Positions 59,898 to 64,000 of a DNA stretch of 64,000 nucleotides are shown here, in pieces; position 1 is the stretch's first letter; every line of letters starts with the position of its first letter. The notes below the pieces were generated by a model. The model was not told the DNA's origin, did not search any database, and saw only the letters and a program-made list of their open reading frames with translations. This DNA is from Phycisphaerales bacterium (lineage in GTDB: Bacteria; Planctomycetota; Phycisphaerae; Phycisphaerales; UBA1924), in NCBI GenBank assembly GCA_947476675.1, contig CANJRL010000001.1:1-64000 (forward strand), read 5' to 3'. Made by a program: the position numbers and the translations under genes.

Positions 59898-61619
59898 TCA
59901 GCCGTTGGCGGCAAGGCACGCGTCGATGCGGGCCAGCGTCCGCTCGCGCCCGAGCAGCGCAGCGGTCGCGTCGATCGGGGGGCTGACCGTCGTCCCGGTC
60001 AGCGCCACGCGCAGCGGCTGGGCGACCTTGCCCAGGCCCACGCCCATCGCCGAAGCGGTCTGCTCGATCAGCGCGTGGATGGCCGCGGGCTCGAACGAGG
60101 GCAGTGACGCGAGGCCCTCGCGGATCGATCGCAGCGCCCGCAGGCCCTCGCCGGCGTCGGCCTTGAGGTTCTTCTCGACCGCCTTGGGGTCGTAGGCGAT
60201 GGCGGCGTCATCGAGGAACAGGAAGCCGCCGCTCTGGGCCGCCTCGCGCAGGGTCTTGCTGCGCGGGCGCACCGCGGCGGCGAGGGCGTCGAACTGCTCC
60301 GGAGGGAGCGCCGCGAGGCGCGGGGCGTCGGTCTGGCACCAGGGGCGCCAGCGGCGCGCGAACTCCGCGTCGCTCATCCCCCCCATCGCGTCGGTGTTGA
60401 AGGCGAGGAGTTTCTTGCGGTCGAACCGGGCGTTGGTCTTGCCGATGCGCTCCAGTTCGAACCACTTCGCGAGGAACGGCAGGTCGAACTTCTCGACGTT
60501 CTCGCCGGCCTCGGCCGGGGGCGACCAGCCGAGCAGGGCGATGAAGTTGGTGATGACCTCGGGCAGGAAGCCGGCGCGGCGGAAGTCGTCGACGCTGACC
60601 TCGGGGAGAGAGAGGCCGACCTCGGAGGCGAGGCGCTCCAGGGCGTGCGTCTCCAGTTGCTTGGCCTTGTCCTTGAGCCAGGCGGAGAAGGCGGCGTCGT
60701 CGAGCCCGGGCGTGCCGCGGACCGGGTCGGGGGCGTGGGCGAGGCCCTTCTCGGCGCACCACCTGCGCGCCGTCTGGTCGCGCTCGCGCTTGCTCATCTT
60801 TGTGCCCTGCTCGTTGAAGATCAGGGGCATGTGGGCGTAGACGGGCGTGCGGAAGCCCAGGGCGCGCTGCAGGGACACGTGCTTGGGCGTGTTGTAGAGA
60901 TGCTCCTGCCCGCGCAGCACGTGGGTCACGCCCATGGTCTGGTCGTCGGCGACGACGCCGAAGTGGTACGTCGGGAAGCCGTCGGCCTTGCGGAGGACGA
61001 AATCGTCGAGTTCCTCCGGGCCGACCCTCACCTCGCCGAGCACGATGTCGTGCACGACGACCGGCTCATCGGGCGTGCGGAAGCGGACGACGTGCGGCTC
61101 GCCGGCCCTGGCGCGGGCGTCGCGCTCGGGCTTGGGGATGTCGAGCGCGGCGCGATCGTAGCGGTACTGCTTCCCCGCGGCGGCCGCGGCCTTGCGCTTG
61201 GCCTCGAGGTCGGCGGTGGTCTCGAAGGCGGCGTAGGCGTGCCCGCTCTCGATGAGCCGGTCGAGCAGACCGTTGTAGATGGGCAGGCGCTGGGACTGGA
61301 AGAAGGGCGCGACGCCGCGGGGGTCGCCCCCGATGACGCCGGGCTTGAGGGGTGCGCCTCCGGGCGCGCGGTCGTGCTCGGCGAGCGTCGGGCCTTCGTC
61401 CCAGTCGATGCCGAGCCAGGCGAGGTCGGCGAGGATTCCTCGGGCCGAGGCCTCGCTGCTCCGCGCCTGGTCGGTGTCCTCGATGCGGATCATGAAGGCG
61501 CCGCCGTGCCGGCGCGCGAAGGCCCAGCAGAAGAGCGCGGTGCGGGCGCCTCCGATGTGCAGGTGCCCGGTGGGGCTGGGCGCGAAGCGCGTGACGATGG
61601 GCCGATCGTTCGGGGGCAT
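59898..61619 (-). CDS. gltX: Glutamyl-tRNA synthetase
   Basis: A 573-residue class I synthetase. The HIGH-type motif is HIGG (residues 21-24, TRFAPSPTGHLHIGGARTA), with RIEDTDQAR following, the GVTHVLRGQEHLYNT helix and the KMSKRERD loop. The anticodon-binding part is helical to the end. The length is slightly above the usual 470-500 because of insertions around residues 130-200 and 285-310. I prefer ATG 61619 to the in-frame GTG 61625: TACCCT lies 7 nt before the ATG. Which tRNAs it charges (Glu only, or Gln too) is not decidable here. Confidence 0.92.
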   Translation of the reverse strand: MPPNDRPIVTRFAPSPTGHLHIGGARTALFCWAFARRHGGAFMIRIEDTDQARSSEASARGILADLAWLGIDWDEGPTLAEHDRAPGGAPLKPGVIGGDPRGVAPFFQSQRLPIYNGLLDRLIESGHAYAAFETTADLEAKRKAAAAAGKQYRYDRAALDIPKPERDARARAGEPHVVRFRTPDEPVVVHDIVLGEVRVGPEELDDFVLRKADGFPTYHFGVVADDQTMGVTHVLRGQEHLYNTPKHVSLQRALGFRTPVYAHMPLIFNEQGTKMSKRERDQTARRWCAEKGLAHAPDPVRGTPGLDDAAFSAWLKDKAKQLETHALERLASEVGLSLPEVSVDDFRRAGFLPEVITNFIALLGWSPPAEAGENVEKFDLPFLAKWFELERIGKTNARFDRKKLLAFNTDAMGGMSDAEFARRWRPWCQTDAPRLAALPPEQFDALAAAVRPRSKTLREAAQSGGFLFLDDAAIAYDPKAVEKNLKADAGEGLRALRSIREGLASLPSFEPAAIHALIEQTASAMGVGLGKVAQPLRVALTGTTVSPPIDATAALLGRERTLARIDACLAANG

Positions 61620-61626
61620 CGGCACG

Positions 61627-61632
61627 AGGGTA
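61627..61632 (-). promoter_or_regulatory. -10 hexamer TACCCT, 7 nt before gltX ATG
   Basis: TACCCT-CG followed by the gltX ATG 61619 after 7 nt in all. It overlaps the alternative GTG start at 61625, which argues for the ATG. Confidence 0.45.
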
Positions 61633-61697
61633 GCGGGAGGGCGCGACGCCGGGTTGGGTTCCCGCTTCGGTCACGGGCGGGTCGGCCTGCAATGCTG

Positions 61698-62735
61698 TCA
61701 GGAGATGCGGAGGAGGTGGAACGCCCGGAACGACGCGAGCCGCTGGGCCCCGGCGGCGGTGAAGGTGAAGTCGACGTCGATCGAGTCCTTCGGGATGCTC
61801 AGGGTGAGCCCCCGCCCGACGCCGGTGATGCCGTCGATAGTCCCGGCGATGTCCTGCCCGTGGTCGGTGACGCCGTTGATCGCGGCGCTGTAGGAAGTGC
61901 CGTTCTTGGGATTCACCGCGTTGGCGTTGTCGGCCTGGTACTGGTAGATGCCGCCGCCCTTGATGCTCGACGGGTTGACGACGCGCACGCGGACGAACTC
62001 GTCGGAGCCGTAGCCGACGGAGTCGAGACGGACGCCGCCGCCCGACAGGGTGGCGTGGACGCCCGTGCTCTGGGTGAAGAAGTTCACCGTCACGGCGATG
62101 TTGGCGATCGAGGTTCCGGAGGAGAAGGAGAGTTGGACGCTGCCGCGGGCGCCCTGGACTTCGAAGACGAACGTGCCGTTGGTCCCGCCGAGTTGGAGGT
62201 TCGGAGCGGCGAAGGAGAGCCGCAGCGCCGCGGTCTGGGCCGACTGCGTAACGGTCGCGTTCACGTCGCGTCCTTCGGCGACGCTGAGTTTGTACGAGCG
62301 CACCCGGGCGGACGCGATCTGCGGCGCCAGGTAGGTCAGGCTGAAGTTGAAGGCGTCGGTCGCCGGGTCGGCGAGGCGCTTGACCGCGTCGGCGTCGGGG
62401 GCGTCGGCGATCTTGGCGATGGAGCCGAGGATGCCGTCGAGCCGCGAGCGCGTGCCGGCGAGAGCGGAGGCGCCGGCGCTCAGGCCTGTGAGGTCGGCGC
62501 GGATGCCCTTGACCAGGGCCTCGACCTCGGCGAGCGACGATGGAGTTGAGGCGGCGCGGGCGCTTAGGGCCCCTGCGCCCGAGAGCGACACGCTGTCGTC
62601 GGGCGGTGCCTTCGCGGTGGGCAGTGGCGAGGCGGGGGTGGTGGGCAGCCTCGTCGGACCGAGAGCGCCGGGTCGCTGCGCGGGAGCGGCGGTCGGCTGA
62701 ACGAGCGCGGCAAGATCGGCGGAGATGCGCGGCAT
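61698..62735 (-). CDS. Flagellin central-domain (hook IN motif) protein without D0 ends
   Basis: A 345-residue protein. A Pro/Ala-rich N-terminal segment (about 1-75) and a helix (LAEVEALVKGIRADLTGLSA) precede a beta domain closely like the central domain of long flagellins: GSVQLSFSSGTSIANIAVTV, TGVHATLSGGGVRLDSVGYG, ending in VTDHGQDIAGTIDG. The helical D0/D1 segments needed for filament assembly are missing at both ends. Start ATG 62735 follows GGGAGG at 8 nt; the longer frame to 62957 is unsupported. It could be a filament-associated or secreted relative of flagellin. Not clearly a pseudogene, since the frame is intact and ends cleanly. Confidence 0.65.
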   Translation of the reverse strand: MPRISADLAALVQPTAAPAQRPGALGPTRLPTTPASPLPTAKAPPDDSVSLSGAGALSARAASTPSSLAEVEALVKGIRADLTGLSAGASALAGTRSRLDGILGSIAKIADAPDADAVKRLADPATDAFNFSLTYLAPQIASARVRSYKLSVAEGRDVNATVTQSAQTAALRLSFAAPNLQLGGTNGTFVFEVQGARGSVQLSFSSGTSIANIAVTVNFFTQSTGVHATLSGGGVRLDSVGYGSDEFVRVRVVNPSSIKGGGIYQYQADNANAVNPKNGTSYSAAINGVTDHGQDIAGTIDGITGVGRGLTLSIPKDSIDVDFTFTAAGAQRLASFRAFHLLRIS

Positions 62736-62978
62736 GCGAGGGCCTCCCTGGCGCCGCAACGCCTCCCAGGCGCGGCGGACGCGGTTCGGATCAACCGAGG
62801 TGGCAGGCTCTCCGAGCCCGGAAACGATCCGCGACCGGGGTGGATTTCGGCGCTGGGGGCTGAGAAACGAGAGATTTTGGGGCGTTTTGGTTCTGGGACT
62901 GGATGAAGGAACTGGGGCTATCATCGGGGTAGACGATCCGGGGAAATGCGATGACATGTAGTCGGGTAGGAGGTCGGC

Positions 62979-63908
62979 GTGGCGGAAGAGAAATCAGTGC
63001 GACTGCCGACGGTCGAGGAGTTGCGAGCATTGCCGCGTTGGGCGCGGGCTGCGTTTGCAATCAGATGCGCCAGGCGGCTGCAACCCCTCCTCGACGATCG
63101 CTACTTTGTGGGTGTGGAAGGCAGCGCTAAGCGTGTTGCCGAACAGATTTTGAGCGATCTGGAGTCTGGAACTGCACGGCATGATTGGAAGCCGTCAAGT
63201 TTCAGTCCTGACTGGGGCTCCACGACCGCGGCTCAGAGCCCCGAAGGGCAGATCCAGCGCAGCATTATTCACTCGATTAACTGTGCAAAGGACGCAACGC
63301 TTGCGGCCTACGTTGAGCCTAGTCGTCTGGCGGTGATCGAAAGGTATCGCGCTGCTGAGGCCGCGCACATACTCGATCCCACCGTCCCTTTCATTCATGA
63401 TCCCGATGTGCCAACCAACGAGGAAAGAGAGATCCGATACGGGGCGCAGCAGGCAGTCGAGGCCGCGAAACCGTCGCTGAGCGTCGCCTCTCTACTCGAT
63501 CGCTCCCGAGCAGAGCCGGACAACAACTCTCCGAGTCTGATTGAGCCTTTATTTAGCGCCATCGAACGCGATTACGAACTCCTCAAGGCCGCTTCCGCGG
63601 CCGAGAGATGGACTAACGAAACCCCCGTGCCGCCGGAGTTTTTCGGCCCGCTGTGGCCTTGGGGAGAGCCGGAGGGGTGGCCGGACGTTACCGATTACAA
63701 CCGGCCTGAACACCACGCTGCGGACCGGATGTCGCTCCGCGTCATGGTTCCGGATTTCATGTCTGATGATGAGGCGGCGGAGCACATCGCGGGCCTGTAT
63801 CGCGTGCTCAATGAATACCACATCGCGTGCGGCGGGCAGGGATTAAGCCTAGATCTTGACGACTGGCACATCCTTGTCAATGCGGTGGCCCCCGTGGGGG
63901 TGGCGTGA
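62979..63908 (+). CDS. Hypothetical protein of atypical composition
   Basis: A 309-residue soluble protein of no recognised family. It is acidic, with a helical N-terminal third (PTVEELRALPRWARAAFAIR), a polar middle and a compact C-terminal end (MVPDFMSDDEAAEHIAGLYR; SLDLDDWHILVNAVAPVGVA). The codon usage is visibly less GC-rich than in every gene to the left. GTG 62979 is preceded by TAGGAGG. The following gene starts within its stop (TGATG), so they are coupled. Composition and context suggest recent acquisition. Confidence 0.6.
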   Translation: MAEEKSVRLPTVEELRALPRWARAAFAIRCARRLQPLLDDRYFVGVEGSAKRVAEQILSDLESGTARHDWKPSSFSPDWGSTTAAQSPEGQIQRSIIHSINCAKDATLAAYVEPSRLAVIERYRAAEAAHILDPTVPFIHDPDVPTNEEREIRYGAQQAVEAAKPSLSVASLLDRSRAEPDNNSPSLIEPLFSAIERDYELLKAASAAERWTNETPVPPEFFGPLWPWGEPEGWPDVTDYNRPEHHAADRMSLRVMVPDFMSDDEAAEHIAGLYRVLNEYHIACGGQGLSLDLDDWHILVNAVAPVGVA

Positions 63909-64000
63909 TGAGCGAGCGTCATGACATCGTGCTGAGCCAGGACGGCGGCTCGCCACAGCGCAATCGCATGGTGCGCCTCGTGCGAGCCTTCCGCGACGCA
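63908..64000 (+). CDS. N-terminus of an unidentified protein (3' truncated by window edge)
   Basis: ATG 63908 overlaps the TGA of the preceding gene by one base (TGATG). Only 31 residues are visible (MSERHDIVLSQDGGSPQRNR then MVRLVRAFRDA). No family is recognisable. Tight coupling suggests a shared function with the 309-residue protein. Confidence 0.55.
   Translation, partial: MSERHDIVLSQDGGSPQRNRMVRLVRAFRDA

Noticed and set aside
1-64000. CRISPR arrays, rRNA genes, tRNA genes, insertion sequences or replication origin
   Set aside because: I saw no regularly spaced repeats, no rRNA or tRNA signatures, no transposase and no cluster of DnaA boxes. tRNA absence is by eye only; a tRNAscan run would settle it.

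Overview
The window is about 70% G+C and almost fully coding. Several signs point to the Planctomycetota, probably the Phycisphaerae, though I could run no phylogeny: three secreted proteins with short C-terminal dockerin-like modules (DLNxVLxxFG), a degenerate PEP-CTERM-like tail, a GldF/GldG-type ABC cluster, System II (ResB/CcsA) cytochrome c maturation, the futalosine menaquinone enzyme MqnE, and BamD- and LptE-like lipoproteins that imply an outer membrane.

Layout. 1-1.2 kb: a truncated gene and a minimal flagellin. 1.2-5.9 kb: resB, ccsA and a small lipoprotein (minus strand). 6-10 kb: small, mostly unassigned membrane, lipoprotein and conserved hypothetical genes, including a 41-residue translationally coupled membrane microprotein. 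10-14.2 kb: a glycosyltransferase/LAB_N pair, then fdx-iscX and a Tat-exported FAD oxidoreductase. 14.2-19.3 kb: a gliding-type ABC operon (ATPase, fused permease-GldG, DUF4340 protein). 19.4-23 kb: a secreted cyclophilin, a prepilin-like protein, and a divergent ECF sigma/anti-sigma pair. 23-31 kb: mqnE, glucan phosphorylase, a GAF-SpoIIE phosphatase, rsmD and a CCA/poly(A)-type nucleotidyltransferase. 31-33.8 kb: two tandem secreted SppA/NfeD-fold paralogues. 33.9-37.2 kb: an M3 peptidase and a PLP decarboxylase. 37-42 kb: secreted proteins around rpoN. 42.4-45.4 kb: the ffs-dnaX-ybaB-recR cluster (minus strand). 45.5-50.7 kb: a PIN/TRAM protein, bamD-like, lptE-like and ftsH. 50.7-62.7 kb: a DUF167 protein, a TIGR03790-like dockerin protein, a phosphohexomutase, an HD-GYP-like protein, a PTPS/QueD homologue with ppk1, a second large dockerin protein, gltX and a flagellin-domain protein. 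From 62.8 kb to the end the composition turns visibly less GC-rich and the genes are unrecognised.

Most notable: (1) dnaX carries an A9 run, and every out-of-frame reading of it stops within a few codons, predicting slippage to a short gamma form. (2) A 47-bp double-palindrome repeat lies inside the reading frames of ccsA and of a PLP decarboxylase, in two different frames, and again between ybaB and recR. (3) An exact sigma-54 consensus sits beside rpoN but points away from it. (4) Seven genes have a TAnnnT hexamer 6-8 nt before the start codon, which predicts leaderless mRNAs. (5) One of the two tandem protease-fold proteins has lost its apparent catalytic residues.
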